Source: Nannochloropsis oceanica
Taxonomy: Eukaryota > Sar > Eustigmatophyceae > Eustigmatales > Monodopsidaceae
Assembly (NCBI GenBank): GCA_004519485.1
Contig: CP038113.1
Coordinates: 578,501 to 642,500 of the forward strand
DNA: 64,000 bases
Reading direction: 5' to 3'
Positions 32,024 through 43,666 of the stretch are shown here, piece after piece; the first letter of the stretch is position 1, and the number at the start of each line of letters is the position of its first letter. The position numbers were made by a program, and so were the translations under genes. The notes under the pieces were generated by a model. It worked only from the letters and a program-made list of their open reading frames with translations. It was not told where the DNA came from and searched no databases.

Positions 32024-35000
32024 CTAATATGTCCTCTTAAACAAACTTGAACGCATTACCTGCGAATTGCCGAACAAATTCGGGAAAGCAACCGGCGTCC
32101 CTTTGATGTAAAAACGTATGTCTTCGTCCAAGTCTAAAGGTGCTGTCCACTCCACCGAGTTCACTTCGTTATCATTAAAATTAGGAATGGAGGCCACTTG
32201 AACGGGGTCTCCATCGGCGCTCATGAGGTGTAGCTGCACAGTGGTGCCCCTGGGAAAATTTTGTGCGAAAATATTGTAAGTTTTACCGGCCTCGATTTTG
32301 TCCGCCGCCACGATAGAACCTGCATCGGCCACCACCACATCGGGACCGAGGTTACCCCGCTTGGAAGGGAAGAAGGCAGGCATCTTCTTGATCGAGGGGT
32401 ACTTGACGTTGCTCTTTTTGGTCATAGTCACCGAGCAGGGCTGGACGTCTACGGTTCGGTCATAGTTGTCCACCATGGTAATGCCCATGTCGCCCGGCGA
32501 ATCCACTACAGCGTCAAACATCTTCTGCAGGTCAACATACATGCTGTCATCTCGCGTGGTAAATTGAATGTTATACCTGGTCCAGCCCTGGCACTCCGGG
32601 TTCCAAGCCGGTCGCATCGCATCTTTTAGCCCCTGCGCAGCCATGTCGTCGTCGGGCAAGAAGTCCAGCGCCGCCCTGTGTAGCGTTGTCTCCGCGATGG
32701 CCAACTCGTAAACTCCGTCCAGATCCTCGTCCACAAAAGCCGCGATAATGTCCTTCACGTACGGTTCGGACAAACAGCCCGAGGTGATGGTGCTGTCCAC
32801 TGTAGCTTCGTCTTGGGAATAGCAATTGACAGTCATGTCATACCACAAAAAGTAAGTATCGGGAAGGTCCTGATCCGTTTGGTTCTTGTTCATGGCCTGA
32901 AGGTAATCCATTTCCGGAAAGGTCATGTCTTTGTCCGTCTTGTCCGCTGCCTTCTCCCACGAGTCCAGCGGGTCCTGACCCTTGCAGTCTCGTGAGATCT
33001 CACAGATCCCATTCCCGTCCGCATGGTCTTCCGTTTCCCCTGGACCGACGTCGCACAGAAAGCATTGCGCATTATTAGCCACCGCAACACCCCCCGCAGT
33101 TATATCGGTGGTGTCCGGATCAGTCAGGGAGGCTACCGCTGCGTACGGATCACTGCCACGCTTGATGGCGTCCGAGAAGAAAGTTGTAGGCACAGGCTTG
33201 GACCCAGTGGCCTCTGAGATGGTGCTATCCACCAGCACGATGCTGCTGTCCTGAACATTATTCATGGCAACGTTCCCCAGCGTTGAAACGGCGTCCGCCA
33301 GCCACTTACTTGCTTCTTGTAAAGAGCGCTGGTAGTGGTTCTGCCGTCGTGTTCGCACCACCTGCGGTTGGTGGCCTTTCTCCTCGCCGTCGAGCTCTCG
33401 CCTCCCGCCAATCTTGCTGAAGTTGCGAGCCGTTATCTTCTTTTTCCACACACCCGTCTGCTTGTTAAACTGGATGTTGGTGTAAGCGTCCTTTGTGATA
33501 AGGTAAACTGTGTCATTCTTTAATTGTTTGGGCTTGACGCCAAAGCCTCCCACCGTGTAAGTGTACGGCCAAGTGGTCCAGTATTTCAGCCGCTTAGAGA
33601 AAGTGAAGGTCTTGATGAATATAGCACCGCCCGCTCCGACATACATCTGCGTTCCAAGACCGTTAAACCCGTAGACCAAGGCGAACGTCACTCGAATGTT
33701 CTGGATAGATGTCAGCCAGCCCGCCCCGATGAAAGTATCAGTAGCAATCCCCGCCATATAATAGGCGACGTATGAGGAGTATTGCGGCAGGAAAATGAAA
33801 GTGGTAGACCCAGCACCGTTGTAATAAATACCCCCCAACCCGTAAATATTGTTGGTTCCATACCAACGCGCTTGAGGCACCCCGATCACAGTCAAAGACC
33901 CTGCACCCACCCACGTATGTCCACCCACCCCAGCAAATAGGGCATTGTTAATATAGGAGGCATAACTCCCACCGATATATTGAAAGTTTCCAGCTCCACA
34001 AATCAAGGTCTGCCCAGCACCAAATGCTGCCCCGACTACCCAGGCACGCGCATAATTAAACCCCGTGTGATAAACAGTCCCAGCTCCCACGCCGATCTGA
34101 CCGCCGCCCAAGCGCACCATGGCGAGAGCCGCGGCGGCATACGACCAACCCACCGTCACCATCACACCACCCAAACAGACTAAATCAATGCCATAGCCAA
34201 ACTGGAGCTGAGGACCTGTCCCGTAAACAGAGGACCCTCCTATCATTGTTAATGTCCCGCCCAGCACACACGCGACCTTCCCTGACATCCAAGGGTACGA
34301 TGCAAATAAGGTAAATACAATGTTGTGCACGCCAGTAAGAACAGCATTTCCCGCAATCACCAAAATTTCACGACCCAGCGAGAACGTAGTCAAGTACCCG
34401 GTGCCGTACGGACGAATACGGAAAAAGAAGCACCCCTGCAAGAACAAATTCCCTCCTACCACCGTTACATACTGCCCCAAGTTAAAATTCAAATACCGGA
34501 ATTGGAGACGAATCGTATTTTCCACCTCTTTTATGAAGGAATCAAGGGTATTATTGCGCTCGCGGAAAATGACGCCTGTCGCAGTGTAATCTCCTCCTAC
34601 TTGGACGCGGACATGCGTACCCATGTTGAGACGTGCGGAACGGTCAGCTGCCACATATTTACCACCGCCGCGAACCATGATCAGGAAGCGTGTGTCTAGC
34701 CGACCGCCGGGCAGGACTGGAGATGGAGTGAGGAAAGAGGGGAGGGTGGCATGGAAGGAGGGTGGAAATGAGCGAAAATTGAGCGAATAGATGTGTGCCC
34801 CCTTCCAGCGGGCAAGACCAGAAAGGTAACAGCACAGGAGGTAGGGAATGTTCAAGTGTAAATCATTTGTAAGAATACTCTCGTCGGACAAGGGTACTGG
34901 ATATGGGTAAACAAAGAGAGGAGGAGGAGGAGAGAAATGTAGACAAGCCGGCAAGCACTTACTCTCAAAGCAGCGCTCTATCTTCTTCGAGCAATTCAAC

Positions 35001-35795
35001 ATGGGCATAGCCAAGGGGTTGCCTACGACGACCTAGATGGGACAATGAGACAAAGAAGAGGGTTAAGATGAGAGTAGTGAGAGTAAGTTTAGGAAATGCG
35101 GAAGCTTCCTTGCGTGGGTGGAAAATAGGATAGGGGAACGCACTCCCTCCCAGGCCCTCCCTCCACTCATTCCCCTCCACTGAACGCACCTTCGGCATAG
35201 TGACATTAATCTGCCTCTGGATCTTGTATCCGTAGGTAAAGGGCTTGGTGAGGACGATGACTCGACAAGGACTTGCCGAGCCGTTGACCATCATTACCAC
35301 CTCGTAGCCATTCTTGGGGTAGCAAACCGCAGCTGTCCCTTGATTGGCCTGCAGCCAGGCCCTCGACTCATCGTCATCTTCTTTAGGTTTATCTGGGGCC
35401 TTATTTGACGGAGCAGGTACGTTGGGTGCAGTGCCACCGTCGCCATTCGCTGCTTGGGCAGCGGCCCTGGCCTCCTCCTCTGCCCTCCACGACGGAGTCA
35501 CCACCGCGTCATCAGGCAAAGGTTTAGTGGCACTGCCACCCGTCAGTTTCGAAGAGTTTGCAACAAGGGTGTTGCCGTTAACAAGGTTTTCCGAGATGTC
35601 TGTGAAGGCGGCGCCTGTAGGCTTGGATTTGGCGGAGGTGAAATACATGGCGGCACCCACAGCTCCGCCGACGATAACGAGGAGACTGAGCCCACCCATT
35701 AACCATTTGATTCGCTTAGCCAGCTCCTGCGAGGGTGAGGGTGTGGGTGGTGCAGCATCCATATCCACGGCGCTGATAATGCTTTCCCTTGACAT
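32024..35795 (-). CDS. Single-pass membrane protein with eleven 30-residue Gly-rich repeats
   Basis: Three exons (35190-35795, 34963-35032, 32024-34695) join in frame to about 1115 residues. Residues about 31-52 form one membrane span after a short N-terminus. An Ala/Lys/Asp-rich linker follows, then a small domain with Y-P-K-N-G-Y-E-V. Residues about 250-610 are about eleven consecutive repeats of 29-35 residues, each built around [VIL]-x-G-A-G or V-x-G-G followed by x-x-x-x-I-G; examples are Y-V-T-V-V-G-G-N, L-I-C-G-A-G-N, W-V-G-A-G-S, F-I-G-A-G-W and Y-V-G-A-G-G. This spacing suggests a beta-solenoid or beta-helix. The rest is an acidic, Cys-containing region with no recognised domain. A G|GTAATG near 32060 could be a donor leading to a further exon. 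I do not recognise the family; a surface or cell-wall role is inference only. Confidence 0.72.
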
Positions 35796-36821
35796 AACGC
35801 CTTGATGTGCGTCCTCGTCGTCGGGCAACAGCAGCTGGAGCAGCGAAGGGGAGCGAAGAAAATGCTGCTGACAGGTCCGCCCACGTTCTCGTTCGACAGC
35901 CTGTCGTTAAGTATGGTGGTGTATATGCAGCAAAGATGCCGTGAGTGATTATGCAAACTGAGGTCGAATGTCGTTCGTTGGCCTTGGGGCGGGTGCGAAT
36001 GGTCATGCCCTGGATTCAAATTGACCTGCGGAAGCAACGAGATGAACCTGTCAAATCATAGGTCGCAACGGCAGCCTGCAGCCCACATATGGCACATTTA
36101 ATTACGTGTGTGATTGAAGCCCATGATGTTCATGTCGTGGTCAGAGAGTTGATTGTAGCTATAATCCATGTACTTTGAGTAAGGTGGAAGGACCAGAGCA
36201 GAGGAGCGTGGGGTGAATCGCTGATCTAAAGGTTGAAAAGGGCTTGGCGAGGCCTGGATATGGTAGTTTCTGTCTGAACATGGCAGTCACATAGCCAAGT
36301 CCTGCGAAGACATGTGTGTGAGGCGCAATGTGGGAGGGAAAGCACGCGTAAACATGGTATTAGTTAAGCAAGCGCTAATGCAAATTGCTCCTCCTCGTTT
36401 CAAGTATGGTGCTTAATTCGTTGGCTCCTGAGAAGGGAAGAGACAAGGGAAGCCTGAGTCCCATGTAAGGACCCCACTCACGGCTTTAGCATGAAAAGTG
36501 GCCGTGGGTTCCCTCCCCTACGCCGATGCATCTATTTAATTGCACAAAGAGGACAGTTTTCATGTGAAGATGTCCAGTGGTGACATTGCCGGGAAGGACA
36601 AAAAAAAAATGTGGCAAAAATGAGCAGAGGCCAGCTGCGGAAGCTGCCTTGCTTCGCTCGCAATAACCACCTTCAATTCAAAACACCCAGCCCTCACCTC
36701 ACGTGCCAAGCATGATTAAATGCGCCACACTTCTCATTACCCCTGCTAACAATCTCCTCCTACTCACCCCTTCTTCGCTCTCACCCGCACAGCTACGGTC
36801 GCGCTCTTGGATCATCCTACC
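35796..36821. promoter_or_regulatory. Divergent intergenic region
   Basis: About 1 kb between the start of the repeat membrane protein (-) and the secreted protein gene (+). It includes a 10-A run near 36600. It should hold both promoters; no coding exon with splice support is seen. Confidence 0.45.
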
Positions 36822-38171
36822 ATGGGTCTCCTCCGCTGCAGCGTCGCCCCTTTGCCATTCCTCATCCTGGGCCTTGTCCTTTCCGCCTCCATCTTCCTGA
36901 CCCTCCTCCCAACCACGGCCTCCAAAGATATCGAAGTCGGCGTCGAGGCCGACGATCCCATCGTGGCCCACAAGGCGGGAAGCGGCAGCAAGAAATCGGG
37001 CTTGTTCGAGCGCTTGTCCCGGGTGCTCGATACCGGCGCGGCCGAAGACGACGACGGCGTTCCCTTTACAGATGAGCAGTGGCATGCGACCAAGGATTTA
37101 GGCGAGCCTGTAGATCCGTCTTTGATGACATTCAAGATGCCCTCTGAGATGGTCGATGCATGGGACAAGGACAAGGGACTGAGAATATTGCAACAGACGA
37201 TGGACGGTGATTTGACAGGGCCTATGCGGGGCCTGGTGGCGGACATCAAAGACTTACATGAGGCCTGGTCCAAGCCACACCTGTTTCGGGCACTTATGTC
37301 TCAAATTCCCCTGTTCCACGCAATCAAGCCAATTCAGACCATCGTAATGGGCAAGAATGAAGAGGATTACACGGCGGAAGATGGGATGGCGGCCGCTGGG
37401 GCGTTCAAGGGATTTATGGTGAGGGCACTTGATTCCATGGACGTGCTGCGAAGTCCTGAGAGATTGGCGGAAAAAATGCTAACCTACGCGAGTTCCAAGG
37501 ACAAGACGTTGCTGGATTTGTTTGCCAAGGCAGCCCGGGGGGAGGACGAGAACCACAGGGAGATAAACAACTTCTTTTTGAAGAAAGAGTTGGGTGATTG
37601 TGAGTGATATTGAGCGGATTAGAGGAGTGAGCGGTTAAAGGAAATGATAGAGGGAGAGGAGGAACGGAGACATATTTTCACAATTCTCATGTCATTAACG
37701 CCATGTACGCGACCGTCCGTGTAAGGCGCATTTCCTCCCCCTTCTCTCACGCACCCACCGACCTCCCCCCTCGTTCATGCACCCCCGACACATGCTTGTA
37801 CCCACATGCTTACCCACCCCTCAATGCTCGTCCTTTAATGCACCCTTTCATTCTGTTACACCCACAGTGATCGATCTGGACTTTTTAGGGTTCAATGGCG
37901 TGGAGCCAAGCTTTCTTGGAGGCTTCCGTGACAAGGTACAGTACAGCCGTCGTCGAGGCCCTTCCTCCTACCAGCATTCCATCTCTCCCTTGGCTGCTCC
38001 CACCCACACCTCCCCCCCTCCCTCTCCCTCCCCTTTTTCCAGGTCAAGGAGTTCTCTCCCATTATGTACGACTCGATTGTCACCGACCCCAATATGAAGA
38101 AATACATCGAAAATCCCTTCCAGGCTTTGGAGGAAGCAAAAGACATTCTGAGGACCTTCAAGGGACAATAG
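36822..38171 (+). CDS. Secreted or ER protein of unknown function
   Basis: Three exons (36822-37599, 37868-37935, 38043-38171) join in frame to 324 residues. Residues 1-34 form a clear signal peptide or anchor (hydrophobic from about 11 to 30, then T-T-A-S-K). The mature part is soluble-looking and alpha-helical, with mixed charge and no Cys-rich or repeat structure. Landmarks are D-K-D-K-G-L-R-I-L-Q-Q-T-M, A-G-A-F-K-G-F-M-V-R-A-L-D-S-M, and the C-terminal N-P-F-Q-A-L-E-E-A-K-D. I do not recognise a family. The exon structure is well supported because each junction keeps the frame and the last two exons have no other plausible reading. Confidence 0.72.
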
Positions 38172-39139
38172 AAAAAAGAAGGAGGGAGCAGGGAAGAGGA
38201 AGGGAGGGACAGAGGAGCTGGAGGTAAATTATTGTTTAGAAGACTTGAAAATGATAGCAGGGAATAGTGGGGAAAATGACGGCATTAAGGCGTGAAACGA
38301 CTGCAAAGAAAGCAGAGAAAAAGTCTAGAGACGGAAGTGAACACAAAGCACACAAAGAAGTGAATAGAGGTCAGACGGTGGCGGAGAAGACATCAAGCAC
38401 GCCCCCTCAAACACACACAAACGCACACTTACACAAGCGCACACAGTACACCACGCGTATATCCTTACGTGGTCTTCTTCTGATGACAATGTGTTTCCTT
38501 ATTCCTCTTTCTCTCTCACGCCCTTCGCACCTTAAAAAGTACCCTCATCTTCTTTCTCCTCCTACCGGGGTCGCCGCTGTCATTGCGTCTGTGTTATTGC
38601 TGTCGCTGCTGTTGTTCTGCTTTCTCATTGGCTAGCTGGTCACATGTGCACACAAAGATCTTTCGTCGTGTTACACCTTAGTAGGGCTTCAAGCCCGCCC
38701 TCCCTCATTCCCTTGTTCCCTATCTAGGTGCGGACCGTCAAGAGAAAGGAGAATATTGCGGAGCCCCCACCCTGAACTATTCATGCACCTCTTTCTTTTC
38801 CTGCTGGTTCAGTTGCTACAGCTGTCGGTGCTCCTCACGGCTGCCTGGATTTCATGCTAGCACGTATACGCATGCACCATTATGTCAAAAAGGCAACCGT
38901 CGTCGCCTTCCCGCCTTCCCTCCCTACTCCTCCCTCTCTCTCCTGGACCACGCCCCGCAGAATACATACTTTTTGCGAACGATCGCTTCAGCCCAGGGAG
39001 GCAGGAGGGAAGGAAGGAGTGAAGAAGGTTGGTATGATCAAATGTAAGGTCTTCCTATTTGCTAGTTGTCTATCGCATTTTACTTTAGGTCTTCAGAATC
39101 ATTATCCCGCCCCCCCTCCCGATCTCCCTCTCGCCCTCC
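38172..39139. other. Convergent intergenic region
   Basis: 968 bp between the secreted-protein gene (+) and the lipid desaturase gene (-). It includes a CACA-rich patch at about 38405-38450. Several short frames lack any support. Confidence 0.5.
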
Positions 39140-40696
39140 TTAGAGCATCGACGACCTCGACCAGGATTCGGCCGCTCCCTCCCACGCTCCTTCCCATCCC
39201 TTCCCCTCCATCGCCCAGGCAAAGACAGGCAGATACAACCTCGCCACACCCGCAATACCCCCAAAGGTAAGAAGGAGGAAGGCCGAAAGCCAGATCCACT
39301 GAGAGGAGACGATGTGCTGGAAGAGGAAGGTGATGGGCGCATCGCACCAGCCTGCATGGAATGGGTGGGGGAAAGAGGGAAGAAGACAGAGAAGGAAAGG
39401 AGGGATGAATGTAAGATGATGGCTTAGCCAGACCCACTGGAAGGACACGGCATGTTGGAAGAGGAAGGTTATGGGGGCATTGCATCAGCCTGGACGAGGG
39501 AAAGAGGGAAAAGAGGGAAGGAGGAAAAGCATGTAGGCAAGTAGGCAAGTAGGCAAGCAGGCAAGCAGACAAGTGGGTAAGTGAAGAAGCAAGCACGTAC
39601 CACTCAAGATAGGGAAGCCCTGATCGTACGTCTTGTGGTGGCGGCGGTGCGTGTCCGGCGCCACCATAAGGCCCAAGCGCTGGAGAACATCAACCACAGG
39701 ATCCCTCTTTTCGGGCAGCATGTGGGCCTGCCTGTGCGCAAGTTGGCCAAGGTAGGCGTTGAGCACTGCACAGCACGCCAGACAGCGAAACGCCGGGTCC
39801 CCCAGACCTTTGAACAAAAACAGGTGCCAGCCGTACTGCAATCCAATGATGCCGTTGAGGTCGGCGGCAATATGGATGTAGGATCGAACGGTGATTTCGT
39901 GGGGAATGATGTGGTGGAACTGGGGAGGGAGGGTTTGAGGTCAGTTTGTGAAGCCACAGAGGGTTTCTACACAAGATAGGCCGCGTGATACAGATTGAAG
40001 GCGAAAAAATATGGAGAGGCGGGAGGGAGGAAGGGAGGGAGGGAGGGAGGGAGGGAGAAATGCAGAATGTTTCTCACCTGAAACTCCAAGCAGGCCTCGC
40101 CCAACAAGGGTAGCTTCAAGAAATTCGGGTTGTCCAGCACGATATGGAGAACTGCGCCGTACAAATCGATGTAGATGTACGTTAGGATGAAGGCCCCGAT
40201 GGCGAAGGCGAGGGAGGGAGCCGTGACGATGCCATACGCGGTGTAGGCCCAGTACAGGTACAGAAGGGGCCAGAAGCGGTGCTTGAATACCTGAATTAGA
40301 GGTGAAAAGAAAATATGAGTTTAACGGAAATAATTATTCTTCATTCTTCTGGTTATATATGCTCAAGACCTCAATCCTGACGAGTCCGCCCCCGCCGACG
40401 TGCAACCTATCATCGACTGCCCTCCCTCCTTCCCTTCCAGCCCTCCTTCCCTCCGATAAACGCACCGTCGCCCCGCCCTTAACAAGCTGCAAGCAAGCAT
40501 AGTCTTCATCGCCCGGCTCGCTCTTGCTCTTGGCTGCCAACCGTTTGGTTTGTGCGTTCAATCGATCAACAATGTCTATCTCCGGGCCGCCGTCCTGGGC
40601 ATCAAGCCCTGAGGTAGCAACCAAAGGAGGAAGCGTCGACGGTTCCAAAGGGATGGCAGGGGTATTGCTCTGAGTCAATGTCGGTCCCACGCACAT
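39140..40696 (-). CDS. TMEM189/FAD4-type lipid desaturase
   Basis: Four exons on the minus strand (40466-40696, 40078-40290, 39601-39919, 39140-39351) join in frame to 324 residues. After a polar N-terminus of about 75 residues, the lipid desaturase domain (PF10520) shows membrane segments and the His motifs V-L-H-I-V-L-D-N, F-Q-F-H-H-I-I-P-H, A-H-R-Q-A-H-M-L-P and D-T-H-R-R-H-H-K-T-Y. These align with plasmanylethanolamine desaturase (TMEM189/PEDS1, Kua) and with plastid FAD4, which puts a trans double bond into 16:0 of phosphatidylglycerol. The L-D-N-P-x-x-L spacing looks closer to the Kua/TMEM189 side, but sequence alone does not fix the substrate. No plastid presequence is evident on this start. 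A degenerate duplicate of the last exon lies in the final intron (39421-39489). Confidence 0.82.
39421..39489 (-). pseudogene. Decayed duplicate of the desaturase last exon
   Basis: 138 bp upstream of the real last exon lies a second acceptor (..CGTCCAG) followed by a sequence clearly homologous to its first 23 codons. The shared parts are C-N-A-P-I-T-F-L-F-Q-H against C-D-A-P-I-T-F-L-F-Q-H, and F-Q-W-V-W-L-S against S-Q-W-I-W-L-S. In the copy the second codon is TGA instead of TGG, so use of this acceptor would end the protein there. It is a relic of exon duplication within a host gene. Confidence 0.8.
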
Positions 40697-41287
40697 GGCT
40701 GTCGATGGTGGCGGTTGTGCTGGTGTTGCAGGCTGGGTGTACCTTTGGGTTGGCGGGGGTTCGTGTAATGTATGTCAAGGTTAAAATGTGGCTGCACAGT
40801 GTATCGGGCTGGTCTCTGCTCTCGAAATCTGACAGCCAGGTCGTCTATTGGGATATTGCTGATAATTGTCTCGGCGTGGAGTGTATGCGGCACGGAGCTC
40901 TGTGGTCCTGGGGTAGCGACGGCTACAGTGCTAATACAGTTTCTTGCCTTGGCCACGCTTGCTTGCGTGGCCAAGGCAAGAAAAGCGTAAAATATCCTTC
41001 TGGATGTCCAGTTGGTCTGGTTTCCAACACACCAGGAGCTAACAACAAGCTTCATAGGTGTATGCTATGTGTTTTATGTTACATGACTGCCTGAAATTCC
41101 AGTCCGGTCAGACCGGCAGTGCGTTCGCTCGATCGTTGCCGTTCGCCTTTCTCTCCTCCGAGTCCCCCGCCCGTTGCTAATATCCTTTACGTGCTCACAC
41201 GGCCACCAGACGAAAGCTCTTTGCAATTGCTCATTTTCCACGGTGTATTACCCATACAGATATTCGAAGCAGGAACTTGCCACTACC
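40697..41287. promoter_or_regulatory. Divergent region, desaturase and NOC4 genes
   Basis: 591 bp between the two start codons. It contains the perfect hairpin at 40940-40983. On the minus strand a frame around 40675-41055 is open but shows no homology, so I did not call a gene. Confidence 0.5.
40940..40983. repeat. Perfect 19-bp inverted repeat with 6-nt loop
   Basis: The left arm TTTCTTGCCTTGGCCACGC (40940-40958) and right arm GCGTGGCCAAGGCAAGAAA (40965-40983) are exact reverse complements around the loop TTGCTT. It lies in the shared upstream region of the desaturase and NOC4 genes. It could act as a hairpin in a 5' UTR or as a palindromic protein-binding site; the arms are too short for a typical microRNA precursor. 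Confidence 0.88.
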
Positions 41288-43159
41288 ATGAAGGGCAAGC
41301 GAGTCAAGACAATCAGGGGCTCGGCCTCCAGCACCAGCGGCATCACTACCAGTGCTAAGAGCAGCAGCACAAGTATCTTCGGGCGTATACGGGAGGTGGA
41401 GCGAGGCGTGGTGGACGGCCAGGATTTGCATCACATGAATGGACTAATCGAGCTTCTGGGGCATGTTCGCAGGCTATTTCCCGCAGAGCATGCTTCGGTG
41501 GCAGACGAAGAAGATGAGGAGGGGAAGAAATCCGAGGCCAAGGGGATGAAGGAGGCCAAGGAGGGAAAGGAGGCAGCCATCCAATCGATGCATGCGTTGC
41601 GTCGTATTTTTCTTGCATTGGTCAAGCGCGGGGATGTATGTAAGCCCCTTACTACTACCATAGCGTCCGACGGCAAAAAGGATAAGACGAAAGACAATGA
41701 GGCAAATACCAGCAGCAGCAGCAGCAGTAGCAGTAGAGGCCGAAAGCGTGCCCGGGATACCGACATCAGCAACAGCGACGGTAGAGACGGCGTACAGAAG
41801 GATGCCTTGGACGAATTCAACCGGTGGATTTACGGACAGTATCAATCCTTCCTCTCCCTCCTCCTCGACCTTATTGACCCCTCCTCGCCTGTCTCCCCCT
41901 GTCAATCCTTTTCCCCCTCTTCCTCTTTTCTTCGCACCCAAGCCGCCGCCCTGCGCACCATCATGGAGTTGGTCAAAGTGGAAAGTGTAGTCCGTCGGAA
42001 GCCTTTCCGCTGCTTCGGCAACGACCTCTTCTACCGCTTGATTGCCCGCCTGGTCTGCTGCAGCAGCAAGGGTTCAGCGAATAAATCGAAGAAGGAGAGG
42101 CAAGCGCAGGCACATGCACAGGCAGAATTGATGGAAGTTCTGCGAGTGGATTATATTCTTCCCTATTGCGACGTGCGCTACTGGCTTCTGAAGAGCCTGC
42201 GAGTCTTGGCAGGGAAGGAGGGCGGGAGGGAGGACGGGAAGGACGGACAGGAGGCGAGGACGGCGGCAATCCTTAAGATGCTGATGTTGGTGACGGTGGA
42301 AAAGAACGAGGCGGACATGGTTTCGTTTTGGGTGTCTTTTGCAGGCGAGGAGGGGGATGGGGCCTTGGTACCCAAGGCGCAGGGAGGGAGGGAGGGAGGG
42401 AGGGAGGGAGGGAGGGAGGACGGCGAAGAGGAGGACGAGGAAGGTTTTGATTTTATGGGTGAAGGATTTGGTGATGACGATTGGGATGAGGGCAAGGACG
42501 AGGAAGAGAAGGAGGGAGCAGCGGTGGCGACGGAGAGGGTCCCTCATGTTGCCCGTCTGTCCGAGCACCGCAAGGTCTTAGAGGAAGCCTGGGTGGCCTC
42601 CCTCCGCCTGCCCTCCTTCACTCCCTCCCTCTACCGCTCCACCATCCAATTCGTCGCGCGGCACGTGCTGGAGAAGATGCCTCATCCCTTGCAGCTGGCT
42701 GACTTTTTTACGGCCTCCTATGCACAGGGGGGCTTGACGGCGCTGTTGGCGTTGGAGGGATTGTTCGTTTTGATGCAGGCACATAACCTCGAATATCCTC
42801 GCTTTTACTCCTCTCTCTATCGGTTGCTCGCACCGGGTCCTCAGCTCCTCTACTCCAGGCACCGTTCGCGGTTTTTCAAGCTTCTTCGTCTTTGCTTGGT
42901 GTCACCCGCCGTCCCGGCCCATATTGTCGCTGCCTTTCTCAAGCGCCTTTGTCGGCTCGCCCTCCTCGCCCCCCCGCCTTCCATCATCTTCCTCCTCTCC
43001 CTTATCGTCCTTGTCCTGCGAGCACACCCGGCGTGCTCAGCCTTGATACAGCGTGCGTTAACTCTTGACAAGGCCAGTGCCATGCATTTAGATACTTTCG
43101 ACCCCAACGCCCAAGATCCCGCCAACGCTTTCCACCAGCAGCGGGAGCAACAGGGACAT

Positions 43160-43235
<76 letters not shown>

Positions 43236-43666
43236 CGAAGAACAAGAAACTTCAAAATGAAGAAGTAGGGTCCGTATCCACGATTCAAACCTCCTTATGG
43301 GAAGTTGCGGCCTTACAATGGCACTATCATCCGAGTGTGGCCATGCTAGCCAAGGGGCTCGAGGTCTCTACCCCGGAAGATCCAAAGACACTTAACCACC
43401 TTGTGACCGACATGGACGAGTTGGCCTCCTACACATATGCCGACTTGTTCTTGCAAGAGGGAAAACAACGGCGGAAGGTCAGGAAGGATCAGATGGGGGA
43501 AGGAGGAAAGAGGGGCGGGGGAAGGAGGGGGGAAGGAAAGGAGGAGAGGGGGGAGGGAGGGGTGGCCTTGGCGTTTGAGAAGATGGCGAGGCCGGATAAG
43601 CTGTTCCAGCCGGGAGATGTGTTTGATGGGTTGTTTGCTCTTCCCGCAGTGGCGGTATTGGAGTGA
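41288..43666 (+). CDS. NOC4: Nucleolar complex protein 4 (NOC4, CBF/Mak21 family)
   Basis: A single exon of 792 residues. The C-terminal third matches the CBF/NOC domain of NOC4L: L-F-V-L-M-Q-A-H-N-L-E-Y-P-R-F-Y, R-H-R-S-R-F-F-K-L-L, P-A-H-I-V-A-A-F-L-K-R-L, R-A-H-P-A-C, then D-T-F-D-P-N-A-Q-D-P and S-L-W-E-V-A-A-L-Q-W-H-Y-H-P. NOC4 pairs with NOP14 in the nucleolus for 40S subunit maturation. The protein carries acidic and Lys-rich stretches, G-G-R-E repeats from a GGGA microsatellite (about 42380-42420) and a 25-residue Gln run placed just before the S-L-W-E motif. The ATG at 41288 begins a basic segment (M-K-G-K-R-V-K) and is the first good start. Confidence 0.92.
43160..43234 (+). repeat. 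CAG tract, 25 glutamine codons
   Basis: An uninterrupted CAG run in the Gln frame inside NOC4, the longest pure trinucleotide repeat in the window. It sits in a loop of the conserved domain and is likely length-polymorphic. Confidence 0.95.

Noticed and set aside
40675-41055. Minus-strand frame upstream of the desaturase
   Set aside because: It overlaps the hairpin and promoter region, has no homology, and is not needed for an in-frame desaturase model.
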